DNA of 64,000 nucleotides from Bradyrhizobiaceae bacterium (lineage in GTDB: Bacteria; Pseudomonadota; Alphaproteobacteria; Rhizobiales; Aestuariivirgaceae): positions 62,001-126,000 of the forward strand of contig CANJMQ010000001.1 in the NCBI GenBank assembly GCA_947475225.1, given 5' to 3'. The notes beneath the pieces were generated by a model. The model saw only the letters and a list, made by a program, of their open reading frames with translations, was not told the DNA's origin and made no database searches. Positions 48,557 through 58,240 of this stretch are shown here, piece by piece. Made by a program: the position numbers and the translations under genes. Numbering within the stretch: the stretch's first letter is position 1; every line of letters starts with the position of its first letter.

Positions 48557-49345
48557 ATGACCACCACCGTCGAACCAATCCTCACGACGCGCAACCTGGT
48601 GAAGCGCTATGGCCGAGTCACTGCACTCGATCACTGCGACTTCGACCTGTATCCCGGCGAAATTCTCGCGGTGATCGGCGACAACGGGGCGGGCAAGTCC
48701 ACTCTCATCAAGGCCATCTGCGGCGCGGTAACGCCGGACGAGGGTGAGATCACGCTGGACGGCAAGCCCGTTCACTTCCGCTCTCCCCTCGAGGCGCGCA
48801 ATGCCGGAATCGAGACCGTCTATCAGAACCTCGCGCTGTCGCCCGCCCTGTCGATTGCCGACAACATGTTCATGGGCCGTGAAATCCGCAAACCGGGCTT
48901 TCTCGGCAGCGTGCTGAAGAAACTCGATCACAAGGCGATGGAGAAGATGGCTCGTGACAAGCTCACCGAACTGGGCCTCATGACCATCCAGAATATCAGC
49001 CAGGCCGTTGAAACCCTGTCCGGCGGTCAGCGCCAGGGCGTGGCCGTGGCACGTGCCGCCGCCTTCGGCTCCAAGGTCGTCATCATGGACGAGCCGACGG
49101 CTGCATTGGGTGTCAAGGAATCGCGCCGCGTGCTGGAACTGATCCTCGACGTGAAGCGCCGTGGCCTGCCCATTGTTCTGATCTCGCACAACATGCCGCA
49201 TGTCTTTGAAGTGGCGGATCGCATCCACATCCACCGCCTCGGCAAGCGCCTGTGCGTGATCAATCCCAAGGATTTCACCATGTCGGATGCCGTCGCCTTC
49301 ATGACCGGCGCCAAGACGCCGCCGCCGGAATTGATGGCGGCTTGA
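48557..49345 (+). CDS. Sugar ABC transporter ATP-binding protein (FrcA-like)
   Basis: Walker A 'GDNGAGKSTLIKAI', signature 'LSGGQRQGVAVARAAAF', Walker B 'VVIMDEPTAAL'. Confidence 0.95.
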   Translation: MTTTVEPILTTRNLVKRYGRVTALDHCDFDLYPGEILAVIGDNGAGKSTLIKAICGAVTPDEGEITLDGKPVHFRSPLEARNAGIETVYQNLALSPALSIADNMFMGREIRKPGFLGSVLKKLDHKAMEKMARDKLTELGLMTIQNISQAVETLSGGQRQGVAVARAAAFGSKVVIMDEPTAALGVKESRRVLELILDVKRRGLPIVLISHNMPHVFEVADRIHIHRLGKRLCVINPKDFTMSDAVAFMTGAKTPPPELMAA

Positions 49346-49354
49346 TCGACCAGC

Positions 49355-49380
49355 AAATGCCGCCTCAGCGCGGCGTTTTC
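49355..49380 (+). terminator. Rho-independent terminator-like hairpin after the ABC operon
   Basis: aaatGCCGCctcagcGCGGCgttttcttttc. Confidence 0.55.
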
Positions 49381-50303
49381 TTTTCCTGGCTTCGCTTGTG
49401 CGCGGCGAGTGCCATCAATCGCCTGTCACGCCACGCGGTGGCGTCTGCCAGCTTGTTCCTTGGCACAACTGCCCGGCGCTCCACGTCAAGCGTGGTACCA
49501 ACAGAGTCTGGCCAAGGTGCTGACGCCGACTGGGTGTCGACGACGCCGCGGATGGTCTGGCTGTAACGCTGGAGATAGTCGGCAACTCCCTGCGGGGCGT
49601 TGAGGTCAATGGTCTCGATCGGTCCCATGAAACTCCAGCGCAATGCCAAGCCGTCCTTGATGGTCTTGTCGAGGTCTTCCGCCGTCACGAAGCCGCCGGC
49701 AATCAGGCGGAAGGCTTCATTCAGCAGGGCAAATTGTAGCCGATTGAGTATGAAGCCTTCAATTTCGCGCTTCACGGTGATAGGGGACATGCCGCAACTC
49801 ATCATGAAATCGCGGGTCCTCGCAACCACGTCGGGAGACGTGAATGCAGCGCCACACAACTCGACAATTGGTGCCAGATGCGGCGGGTTCAGCGGATGCG
49901 AGACGACACAGCGCTGACGCGACCCGAGCGCCGCAAAGATCACAGACGGCATGATCGCCGAGGTGGAACTGGAGATGATGGCATCGGCTGGCGCTAGCCG
50001 TTCCACCTCCGCGAAAAGCTGCTGTTTCGGCTCGGCGCGCTCGACGATGTTTTCCTGAATGAAGGCAACGCCTGACACGGCTTCAGCCAGTGTCGCTGCC
50101 CCCGTGATGCGGCTGCCAACCTCTGCGGCAGCGTCAATAAGTCCGGCCTCCTCCATCTCCGGCAGGGTTTTCGCGATGTGTGCCAGCGCCTTGTCGACCT
50201 GAGCGGAATCCTGGTCCCACAGCACCACGTCGTGGCCACCGCGGGCAAAAACCATTGCCCAGGACCGGCCGATCAATCCCGAGCCGAGGATTGCGGTCTT
50301 CAC
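49365..50303 (-). CDS. 3-hydroxyacyl-CoA dehydrogenase-family (lambda-crystallin/carnitine dehydrogenase-like) oxidoreductase
   Basis: 'AILGSGLIGRSWAMVFARGGHDVVLWD', 'SHPLNPPHLAPIVELC', 'FILNRLQFALLNEAFRL'. Confidence 0.85.
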   Translation of the reverse strand: MKTAILGSGLIGRSWAMVFARGGHDVVLWDQDSAQVDKALAHIAKTLPEMEEAGLIDAAAEVGSRITGAATLAEAVSGVAFIQENIVERAEPKQQLFAEVERLAPADAIISSSTSAIMPSVIFAALGSRQRCVVSHPLNPPHLAPIVELCGAAFTSPDVVARTRDFMMSCGMSPITVKREIEGFILNRLQFALLNEAFRLIAGGFVTAEDLDKTIKDGLALRWSFMGPIETIDLNAPQGVADYLQRYSQTIRGVVDTQSASAPWPDSVGTTLDVERRAVVPRNKLADATAWRDRRLMALAAHKRSQEKKTPR

Positions 50304-51325
50304 CGCGGCACCGGGGCGTCGTTATGCAACAGGCCTGCGACCTTGAGGTCCTTCCACAGCGCCTTCGGAATCTTGGCATCAAGGGTCGCTACGTTGAGCA
50401 CCACCTCCTTGGGGCTCACGCCGCCGGGTATGACACTCACCACATTCTTGTGATGCATCGGGAAGCGCAGGGCTGCCTGTGCCAGCTTCACCTTGTGCTT
50501 CTTGCAGATTGCCTCGATCTTCGCCACGCGTTCGAGGATGGCCTTGGGCGCCGGATCATAATTGTACCACGCACCAGGCTTGGGGCCGGTTGCAAGGATG
50601 CCGGAGTTGTAGGGGCCGCCCAGAACGATGCCGATGCCGCGGTCCTCGCACAGCGGCAGGAAGGAGTTGAGTGATTCCTGTTCAAGCAGAGTGTAGCGGC
50701 CAGCCAGCAGGAAGATGTCGATATCGGCGTTCTTTGCCAGAATCTCGCAAACCTCCCATTCATTGACGCCAGCGCCATAGGCCTTGATCACCTTTTCGCT
50801 GCGCAGCTTTTCCAGCGCCTTGATGCCGCTTTTGAGAATGGTCTTCACATGCGCGTCACGTGCCGCCACTGTCTTGTGGTTGAAGACGTCGACATCGTGG
50901 ATGAAGATCACGTCGATCGAGTCGACGCCGAGACGCTCGAGTGAAAACTCGATCGAGCGCATGAATCCGTCATAGCTGTAATCATAGATTTCCCGGCGCG
51001 ATGGCGTGTCGAAGAACTTGCCGATGCCGGTGCGCTGCTTCGGGTCGCAGACTTCGAGCAGGCGGCCCACCTTGGTGGAGAGTACGTAATCCTTCCGCTT
51101 CTTGCCGAACAGGAAGCGGTTCAGCCGCGTTTCAGAGAGCCCGAGGCCATAGAGCGGTGCGGTGTCGTAATAGCGGATGCCCCCCGTCCACGCTGCTTCC
51201 AGAGTCTCCTGTGCCTCTTCAGGATCAGTTGCCCTGTAGAGGTTGCCGAGTGGTGCCGTGCCGAAACCCAGTTCGGTGAAGGAAATGGTTTCTCCCGACG
51301 GCGCCTTGAAATTGCGCTTCTTCAT
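50300..51325 (-). CDS. Aldo/keto reductase (aldose 1-dehydrogenase-like)
   Basis: 'GFGTAPLGNLYRATDPEEAQETLEAAWTGGIRYYDTAPLYGLGLSETRLNRFL'. Confidence 0.9.
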   Translation of the reverse strand: MKKRNFKAPSGETISFTELGFGTAPLGNLYRATDPEEAQETLEAAWTGGIRYYDTAPLYGLGLSETRLNRFLFGKKRKDYVLSTKVGRLLEVCDPKQRTGIGKFFDTPSRREIYDYSYDGFMRSIEFSLERLGVDSIDVIFIHDVDVFNHKTVAARDAHVKTILKSGIKALEKLRSEKVIKAYGAGVNEWEVCEILAKNADIDIFLLAGRYTLLEQESLNSFLPLCEDRGIGIVLGGPYNSGILATGPKPGAWYNYDPAPKAILERVAKIEAICKKHKVKLAQAALRFPMHHKNVVSVIPGGVSPKEVVLNVATLDAKIPKALWKDLKVAGLLHNDAPVPR

Positions 51326-52053
51326 GTCTCAGGTCCTCCGGTGGTATTGAGATCAGCGAAAAGCTCCGGCCTTTCGCGTGCGAATGTTTCGAGTTCCGCC
51401 ATCACTGCCTCGAGGTGACCATACATTGCCCTTGCCGCTGAATCGCCGTCATGCGCTTCGAGGGCCGCCACGATCGCCTTGTGTTCGGACAGCGTCAATT
51501 CAAGGCGGCGGCGGCTGTTGAGCAGCTGCCGCACCCGGTCGAGGCCGAGGCGTGCGGTTTCCGTGGCATTCCGCACCCTCTCAAAGCCGAGGTGGTCCTG
51601 CAGCAGGGCATGGAACGCGAGGTCGAAGCCGTGGAAGCCCTTCAGGTCTTGAGCGTCAATGGCGGCCTTCTGGTAGCGCAGGCTGCTGGCGAGCTTGTCA
51701 ACAAGCTCCGCGGATGCAGTCGCCGCCAGCCTGCGCACCGTCTCCACTTCAAGGGCGCGGCGCAGGAACATGTTCTCGCGGGTGTCGGAAATCTTGATGA
51801 GTGCCACGCGCGAGCCGCTCTGCGGAATGATGTCGACCAGGCCCTCGGCGGCCAGCCGGTTCATCGCCTCGCCGACCGGAAAGCGTGACACGCCCATGCG
51901 GGCGGCGATGGCCTGCTTGTCGAGGAACTCACCCGGTTTCAGGTCCAACTGCACGATGGCTTCGCGCAGAGCAGCGTGAACGCGGGCGGTGGCGCCCGTG
52001 GCCGCAGATCGGCCCGGACTCAAGAAATCATAGGTGACGGCAGCCACTGGCAT
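51322..52053 (-). CDS. GntR-family (FadR subfamily) transcriptional regulator
   Basis: wHTH 'LREAIVQLDLKPGEFLDKQAIAARMGVSRFPVGEAMNRLAAEGLV' and FCD domain. Confidence 0.92.
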   Translation of the reverse strand: MPVAAVTYDFLSPGRSAATGATARVHAALREAIVQLDLKPGEFLDKQAIAARMGVSRFPVGEAMNRLAAEGLVDIIPQSGSRVALIKISDTRENMFLRRALEVETVRRLAATASAELVDKLASSLRYQKAAIDAQDLKGFHGFDLAFHALLQDHLGFERVRNATETARLGLDRVRQLLNSRRRLELTLSEHKAIVAALEAHDGDSAARAMYGHLEAVMAELETFARERPELFADLNTTGGPET

Positions 52054-52067
52054 GCTAACATGTTAGC
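52054..52067. promoter_or_regulatory. Perfect 14-bp palindrome GCTAACATGTTAGC, candidate GntR operator
   Basis: Immediately abuts the GntR start codon (52051-52053). Confidence 0.7.
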
Positions 52068-52115
52068 GATATTCATAGGGTGGGCAAGCCCCGCAGCAGA
52101 GAAGCGAGCATTCAG

Positions 52116-53651
52116 ATGATTGCAGCAATACCGAAAACACCCCGCATGCTCCGTCTCTCTGGCGCCGACAATGTTCTCGTCGCCATCGATACTGTCGACA
52201 AGGGCGCGCAAGCCCCCGAGGACATCACGGCGCTCGATCGTATCGGCAAGGGCCACAAGATGGCCTCCGTGGCGATCAAGGCCGGCGAGCCAGTGCGCAA
52301 GTTTGGCCAGATCATCGGCTTTGCCAAGCAGGATATTCCCAAGGGGACCTGGGTGCATGAGCATAACACCGGCGTGCAGGATTTCGACCGCGACTACGCT
52401 TTCGCGCAGGATGCGAAGCCCGAAGACATCCTGCCCGTTGACAAGCAGGCGACATTCCAGGGCATCCGCCGCGCCAATGGCAAGGTTGGCACACGAAACT
52501 ACATCGGTGTCCTCACCTCGGTGAACTGCTCGGCCACCGTGGCGGGCTTCATCGCCGAGGAGGTCAAGCGGTCCGGCATGCTGGACGCCTATCCCAACAT
52601 CGATGGCATCGTGGCGCTGAAGATGGACAATGGCTGCGTGGTCGACTACCGCGGCGTGATTTTCGACATCCTGAAGCGTACCGCCTGGGGCTACGCCACC
52701 AATCCCAACATGGGCGGCGTGCTGATGGTGGGCTTGGGCTGTGAAGGTTTTCAGATCCCGCGCTTCAAGGAAGCCTATGGCGTGGTCGAGAACGAAACCT
52801 TTCGCACCATGACCATCCAGGAGACGGGCGGCACCAAAAAAACGGTTGCAGCGGGTGTTGCGGCCGTCAGGGAGATGCTGCCGCACGTCAACAACGTGAA
52901 GCGTGAAACCTGCCATGCCTCGGAGCTGATCGTTGCCCTGCAATGCGGCGGTTCCGATGGCTATTCCGGCATCACGGCGAACCCCGCGCTGGGTGCGGCG
53001 GTCGACATTCTGGTCAGGCACGGCGGCACCGGCATCCTGTCGGAAACGCCTGAAATCTATGGTGCCGAGCACCTTCTTACCCGGCGTGCGGCCAACCGCG
53101 AGGTGGGCGAGAAACTCGTCGACATCATCAAGTGGTGGGAAGACTATACCAAGCGTAACAATATGGAAATGAACAACAATCCGTCTCCGGGCAACAAGCT
53201 GGGCGGGCTCACCACCATCCTCGAGAAGTCATTGGGCGCGGCCGCCAAGGGCGGCACCACCACGCTCCGTCACGTCTACCGCTATGCCGAACCGGTGACC
53301 GGCAAGGGCTTCGTCTTCATGGACACGCCGGGCTATGATCCGGTGGCTGCGACGGGCCAGGTGGCGGGCGGTGCAAACCTTCTTTGCTTCACCACCGGTC
53401 GCGGTTCGGCCTATGGCTGCAAGCCGGTGCCGTCGATCAAGCTGGCAACGAACACCGACATTTACAACCGCATGATCGACGACATGGATATCAACTGCGG
53501 TGACATCCTCGACGGTGTGTCGATCGAGGACAAAGGTCAGCAGATCTTCGAGCTCATGCTGAAGGTCGCCTCCGGGCACAAGACCAGGTCGGAGGAGCTC
53601 GGCTATGGCGACAACGAGTATGTGCCATGGCATGTCGGCGCGATGATGTAG
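52116..53651 (+). CDS. UxaA-family (altronate dehydratase-like) hydrolyase with N-terminal SAF domain
   Basis: 'GYARANGKVGTRNYIGVLTSVNCSATVA'-type motif, 'MDNGCVVDY...', 'FTTGRGSAYGCKPVPSIKLATN'. Confidence 0.9.
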   Translation: MIAAIPKTPRMLRLSGADNVLVAIDTVDKGAQAPEDITALDRIGKGHKMASVAIKAGEPVRKFGQIIGFAKQDIPKGTWVHEHNTGVQDFDRDYAFAQDAKPEDILPVDKQATFQGIRRANGKVGTRNYIGVLTSVNCSATVAGFIAEEVKRSGMLDAYPNIDGIVALKMDNGCVVDYRGVIFDILKRTAWGYATNPNMGGVLMVGLGCEGFQIPRFKEAYGVVENETFRTMTIQETGGTKKTVAAGVAAVREMLPHVNNVKRETCHASELIVALQCGGSDGYSGITANPALGAAVDILVRHGGTGILSETPEIYGAEHLLTRRAANREVGEKLVDIIKWWEDYTKRNNMEMNNNPSPGNKLGGLTTILEKSLGAAAKGGTTTLRHVYRYAEPVTGKGFVFMDTPGYDPVAATGQVAGGANLLCFTTGRGSAYGCKPVPSIKLATNTDIYNRMIDDMDINCGDILDGVSIEDKGQQIFELMLKVASGHKTRSEELGYGDNEYVPWHVGAMM

Positions 53652-53653
53652 AT

Positions 53654-53682
53654 GCATTCCGGTGTTGCTGCCGGATGCTTTT
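53654..53682 (+). terminator. Rho-independent terminator-like hairpin after uxaA-like gene
   Basis: GCATtCCGG...CCGGATGC followed by TTTT. Confidence 0.55.
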
Positions 53683-53806
53683 CGGTAGCTGCCCGAGCCA
53701 TCATTGCACCATGATTGCGGAACAATGGTCTGCCCCTGCGGGAGACCTTCACGGCGCGTAAAGCGAGCCGCGACTAGGCTCGGCCCGCATCCGGAGTTCC
53801 GGGGGA

Positions 53807-55930
53807 GTGATGGGTCGGTCGGGAAAGAAAGGTCAGGGACGGCAGCGGGAGGAACCGCAGCTGTTCAGCGGCAAGGGCAAGGCCAGGAGCCGAAGTAGCG
53901 GCTCGCCACCTGCCCGCGCGCCGCGTGCCCGCCGCCGCAGGTCCTTCCTGTGGCCTGTCATCCGCTTCGGAATCACCCTCGCCATAATCGGCTGTATCGG
54001 CTTGGCCGGCCTGTTCGGCTATGTCTGGATGACCCTGGACAAGCAGGGGCTGCTCAAGATTCCGGACCGCGACCCGGGTATCATGATGCTCGCCAATGAC
54101 GGGTCGATACTTGCCGAGCAGGGATCTTTCAACGGCGACGAGGTGCGGATCGCCGATCTGCCGGACTACGTTCCCAATGCCTTCATCGCCATCGAGGACC
54201 GGCGCTTCCGCAGCCATTACGGTGTCGACCCGATTGGTCTGCTGCGGGCCATCTACACGAACTACCGCTCAGGCCGCGTGGTTCAGGGTGGTTCGACACT
54301 GACCCAGCAGCTGGCCAAGAACCTGTTCCTGTCGCCCGACCGCACATTGCAGCGCAAGCTGCAGGAGGTGGTTCTCGCACTGTGGCTGGAGAAGCACTAC
54401 TCGAAGGACGACATCCTGCAGCTCTACCTCAACCGCGTCTATTTCGGCTCCGGCGCCACGGGGATCGAGAAGGCAGCGCAGGTCTATTACAAGAAGTCCG
54501 CCTCTGAGCTGTCTCTCGCGGAGTCGGCAACACTGGCGGGCGTCGTGAAGGCGCCAAGTGCCAACAACCCGATCTCCGACCCTGAGGCCGCAGCGGAGCG
54601 TGCCGGCCTCGTTCTGCAAAGCATGGCGGACGCGGGATTCATTACCCAGGACGAAGCCACCGAGGCCATCAACAATCCGGCAGCTGCAAAGACCGACAGC
54701 TACATGTCGGCCAAGAATTTCGTCATCGACTGGATCGGCGAGCAATTGCCGGAATTCGTGAAGGACTACCAGCAGTCGCTCGTCGTCGAGACAACAATCG
54801 ATCCTGCGATCCAGAACAGCGCCGAACTCGCGGTGGCGAAGGAACTGGGCGCACAAGGCCAGAAGCTCAAGGTATCCCAGGGTGCCATGGTGGTGATGGA
54901 TGGCTCCGGCGCGGTGCTCGCCATGGTGGGGGGCCGATCCTACAAGAAGAGCCAGTTCAACCGCGCCACCAAGGCGAAGCGCCAGCCGGGCTCGTCGTTC
55001 AAGCCCTTCGTCTACCTCGCCGCCCTCGAGCATGGCTTCACGCCGGATTCGGTGGAGGTCGACGAGCCGATCCGCGTCGGCAACTGGACGCCGGAGAACT
55101 ATCGCAAGAAATATCTGGGCCCCGTGGCGCTGGAGACAGCACTTGCGCTGTCGCTCAACACCATTTCGGTGAAGCTGGTGCTGCAGGTCGGGGCGGAAGC
55201 GGTGGCCGCTGTGGCACACCGCCTCGGCATCGTCTCGCCGCTCACCACTGATGCCTCGATTGCGCTCGGCACCTCCGAGGTCACACCCCTCGAACTCACC
55301 TCCGCCTTCGTGCCCTTCTCCAATGGCGGCTATCCGGTGACGGCCTATGCGGTGACGCGCATCAAGACGCGCGACGGCAAGGTGATCTACGAGCGCAACG
55401 GCTCCGGCTTCCCGAAGGCCATCAGCGAAAATGATCTCTATGGCATGAACCGCATGATGCGGTTGGTGGTGACCGATGGCACCGGTACGCGCGCTGCCTT
55501 CCCCGGCTTCGACATCGCAGGCAAGACCGGCACCAGCCAGGATTACCGCGACGCCTGGTTCATTGGCTACACCAGCGAACTCATCGCCGGCGTATGGGTT
55601 GGCAACGACGACAACACGCCCACCAACAAGGTGACGGGCGGCCTGATCCCCGCACTGATCTGGCGTGAGGTGATGGAACCGGCGCACCGCGGCCTCACGC
55701 CTCGTCCGCTGCCGGGCACGCCACAGGTGGCGCTGAGCGGACCTGCGACGGTGACCGACCAGCAGTATGACCAGGGTGCTGCGGAAGAGCCCGCCCCACC
55801 ACCTGAAATCAGTGCCGGAAACTTCCTTGAGCGGCTGTTTGGTGGTGGTCGCCACAGCAGCCAGAAGGCCCAGAAGAAGCACCCCAGCGCGCGTGAGCGT
55901 GCGCTGCGCGACAAGGTGGACGAACCTTAG
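53807..55930 (+). CDS. Penicillin-binding protein 1A-family transglycosylase/transpeptidase
   Basis: 'AFIAIEDRRFRSHYGVD', 'GGSTLTQQLAKNLFL', 'RQPGSSFKPFVYLAALE', 'IAGKTGTSQDYRDAWFIGYT'. Confidence 0.95.
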   Translation: MMGRSGKKGQGRQREEPQLFSGKGKARSRSSGSPPARAPRARRRRSFLWPVIRFGITLAIIGCIGLAGLFGYVWMTLDKQGLLKIPDRDPGIMMLANDGSILAEQGSFNGDEVRIADLPDYVPNAFIAIEDRRFRSHYGVDPIGLLRAIYTNYRSGRVVQGGSTLTQQLAKNLFLSPDRTLQRKLQEVVLALWLEKHYSKDDILQLYLNRVYFGSGATGIEKAAQVYYKKSASELSLAESATLAGVVKAPSANNPISDPEAAAERAGLVLQSMADAGFITQDEATEAINNPAAAKTDSYMSAKNFVIDWIGEQLPEFVKDYQQSLVVETTIDPAIQNSAELAVAKELGAQGQKLKVSQGAMVVMDGSGAVLAMVGGRSYKKSQFNRATKAKRQPGSSFKPFVYLAALEHGFTPDSVEVDEPIRVGNWTPENYRKKYLGPVALETALALSLNTISVKLVLQVGAEAVAAVAHRLGIVSPLTTDASIALGTSEVTPLELTSAFVPFSNGGYPVTAYAVTRIKTRDGKVIYERNGSGFPKAISENDLYGMNRMMRLVVTDGTGTRAAFPGFDIAGKTGTSQDYRDAWFIGYTSELIAGVWVGNDDNTPTNKVTGGLIPALIWREVMEPAHRGLTPRPLPGTPQVALSGPATVTDQQYDQGAAEEPAPPPEISAGNFLERLFGGGRHSSQKAQKKHPSARERALRDKVDEP

Positions 55931-56050
55931 GGATTACGCCAACCGTGTTTCATCATGCGCGCGTTCGTGTCTGGTCCCGCCTCTTCAGCGGGAGCGGACG
56001 ATGGCCACAATCAATGACCCTAAACCACCGCGTGCGCGTCAGACCGCGCT

Positions 56051-57205
56051 TCAGTCGAGCCCACGCGGGATGCGTTTTTCGGGATCATAGAACGGCAGGT
56101 CGATGATCTCACAGTCGAGCACACCTTTCTCCGCTGTCCTGACCTGAAGTTCTCTGCCTGCCCATGGCCCCGGCACATCGAAACGCACATAGCCGATGCC
56201 CAATGCGAGGAAGGGTGACCATGTCCCAGCCGTGACATGGCCGACGGGCCGCGTGTCCTCCATGATCACTTCACGATAGCCCGGAATGCCGCTGCGACAT
56301 TTGAGGCCGAAGAGTCGCTTTCCCTGCTGGTCAGCCGTGAGAAGCGCCGCCCGCCCGATGAAATCCGACTTGTCGAGGTCGACGAAACGGCCGAGTCCGG
56401 CCTCGAAGGGCGTCATGGTCAGGTCGAAGTCGGTGCCGTTGTCGAGGATGCCCGCCTCGATGCGGCGCATCTCCATTGACGAGATGCTGCCGAAGATCAT
56501 GCCGTGCGGCTGGCCCACCGCCATAAGGCGATCCCACAACCGGTCGCAGTCGGTGGCGGCACCCTGAGTATAGACCTCATAGCCCATCTCGCCGGTCCAG
56601 CCGGTGCGCGAGACATAGACCCGTTGGCCGGCGATGGTGAAGAAGCCCGCATGGAAGTAACCCATGTCTTCGGTGATGGCACCATCGGTTGCTGCCGACA
56701 TGATGGCGAGCGATGCCGGGCCCTGAATCTGCAACACGCGGGACAGGGGATCGGTAACCGTTATGTCGAAGCCCGCGCTATTGGCGAGTAGCCAGGTCTC
56801 CAGTGCACCATCGGGCTGGACATACCAGAAGCGATTGTGCCCCAGCCTGAAAAGTACACCGTCCATGAAGACATGGCCCCGGTGATCGCAGGCGATGGCA
56901 TAGCGGCCACGCCCTTCCTTCAGCGTGGTGATGCGGCGGGAGAAGGTATGTTCGAGGAACCGTTCGGCATCCGGACCTGAGATTTCGACAGGCCGTTCCG
57001 GCACGTCATAAAGCACGGCTTTGCGCCTGAGCGTCCAGTAGCCGTTCTCGACGTCTTCCCCGTTGAAGACGCTGTAGTAGCGCCCGGCGTAGACGCCCAT
57101 CACCGTATCGGGGCCGAGCCATTTCCCTTCGAACGGTGAGCGCTCGAACCGGCGGGCGCTGACCTGGACCGTCCGCATTCGATCGGAATGGATAGAATTG
57201 CTCAT
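56051..57205 (-). CDS. Glycine cleavage T/aminomethyltransferase-family protein
   Basis: 'VFNGEDVENGYWTLRRKAVLYDVPERPVEISGPDAERFLEHTFSR', 'RTGWTGEMGYEVY'. Confidence 0.88.
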   Translation of the reverse strand: MSNSIHSDRMRTVQVSARRFERSPFEGKWLGPDTVMGVYAGRYYSVFNGEDVENGYWTLRRKAVLYDVPERPVEISGPDAERFLEHTFSRRITTLKEGRGRYAIACDHRGHVFMDGVLFRLGHNRFWYVQPDGALETWLLANSAGFDITVTDPLSRVLQIQGPASLAIMSAATDGAITEDMGYFHAGFFTIAGQRVYVSRTGWTGEMGYEVYTQGAATDCDRLWDRLMAVGQPHGMIFGSISSMEMRRIEAGILDNGTDFDLTMTPFEAGLGRFVDLDKSDFIGRAALLTADQQGKRLFGLKCRSGIPGYREVIMEDTRPVGHVTAGTWSPFLALGIGYVRFDVPGPWAGRELQVRTAEKGVLDCEIIDLPFYDPEKRIPRGLD

Positions 57206-57263
57206 GGCACCCTCCAGCGGATTTGATCAGGAGATTTGAAAATATTGATTTTAAACCAGACAA

Positions 57264-57321
57264 CCAGTCATTTGATCTGAGTTTAAAGGTAAGTTAAACT
57301 AAAGATCAAATGGCTGACTGG
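57264..57321 (+). promoter_or_regulatory. Long nested inverted repeat covering the LysR start codon
   Basis: CCAGTC/GACTGG, CATTTGATCT/AGATCAAATG, AGTTTAA/TTAAACT arms around AGGTAAG. Confidence 0.75.
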
Positions 57322-58233
57322 CTTCCCTCTCTCAACGCGCTCCGGGCCTTCGAGGCTGTCTGCCGGCATCTCAACTATGCGCACGCGGCCACGGAACTCC
57401 GCGTCACGCCCGCAGCCGTTAAGCAGCTGGTCCAGAAGCTCGAGGCTGCCCTCGGCACGGCGCTGGTAAAGCGCAGTGGGCGCGGGCTGGCCTTGACGCG
57501 CGAAGGCCGCGCCGGGTTTGAAGGATTGTCAGGAGGCTTCGCACAGATCAGCATGGCGGTGGGCCACATGCGCGCTCAGAGCAGGCGGCAGCGCCTGATC
57601 GTGTCAGCTGAACCATCCTTCGCGACGGCCTGGCTGGTTCCCCGGCTCAACCGCTTCCGCCAGGCGCATGAGGAGATCGACGTGCTGCTTGATTCCTCGC
57701 TGCGCATCGTCGACCTCGGGAGTGGCGAAGCCGATGTGGCCATCCGCTTCGGCGCCGCACCCGACCGCCGGCTGGTCACACGGCGGCTGTTCGATGAAAG
57801 GATCTGCGCGCTGTGCAGCCCGGCCCTGGTTTCAGGAGCGCCCCATCTCCGCAGGCTCGATGACCTGCGACGCGCCACGCTCTTGCATTGGGATACCTCC
57901 GGCCTGACATGGGCCTCCGCCACAAGGGACTGGATGGACTGGCAGTCATGGTTCGCGAGGGCAGGCATCGCAGACGTCTCGCTGGAGCGGCAGATCGTGT
58001 TCGGCGATTACAATCTCGCGCTGCAGGCGGCCATCGCTGGCCATGGTGTTGTGCTTGGCAGCCATCCGATCCTGCGCGACGTCATCGCGGCCGGGCTGCT
58101 TGTTGAGCCCTTCGGCATGATAATCGATGCAAGTATCGGTTACGACGTCGTCATGACACCAGAGGCACTGGAACGGCCGCAGGTTCGAAACTTCACCGAC
58201 TGGATTGCATCGGAGACCGGCCAAGCGGCGTGA
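57310..58233 (+). CDS. LysR-family (GcvA-like) transcriptional regulator
   Basis: 'LNALRAFEAVCRHLNYAHAATELRVTPAAVKQLVQKLEAALGTALVKRSGRGLALT'. Confidence 0.93.
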   Translation: MADWLPSLNALRAFEAVCRHLNYAHAATELRVTPAAVKQLVQKLEAALGTALVKRSGRGLALTREGRAGFEGLSGGFAQISMAVGHMRAQSRRQRLIVSAEPSFATAWLVPRLNRFRQAHEEIDVLLDSSLRIVDLGSGEADVAIRFGAAPDRRLVTRRLFDERICALCSPALVSGAPHLRRLDDLRRATLLHWDTSGLTWASATRDWMDWQSWFARAGIADVSLERQIVFGDYNLALQAAIAGHGVVLGSHPILRDVIAAGLLVEPFGMIIDASIGYDVVMTPEALERPQVRNFTDWIASETGQAA

Positions 58234-58240
58234 GGATCGC

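Noticed and set aside
54269-55882. 537-aa minus-strand ORF opposite the PBP1A gene
   Set aside because: Antisense shadow ORF, His/Arg/Asp-rich composition; PBP motifs on the plus strand are unambiguous.
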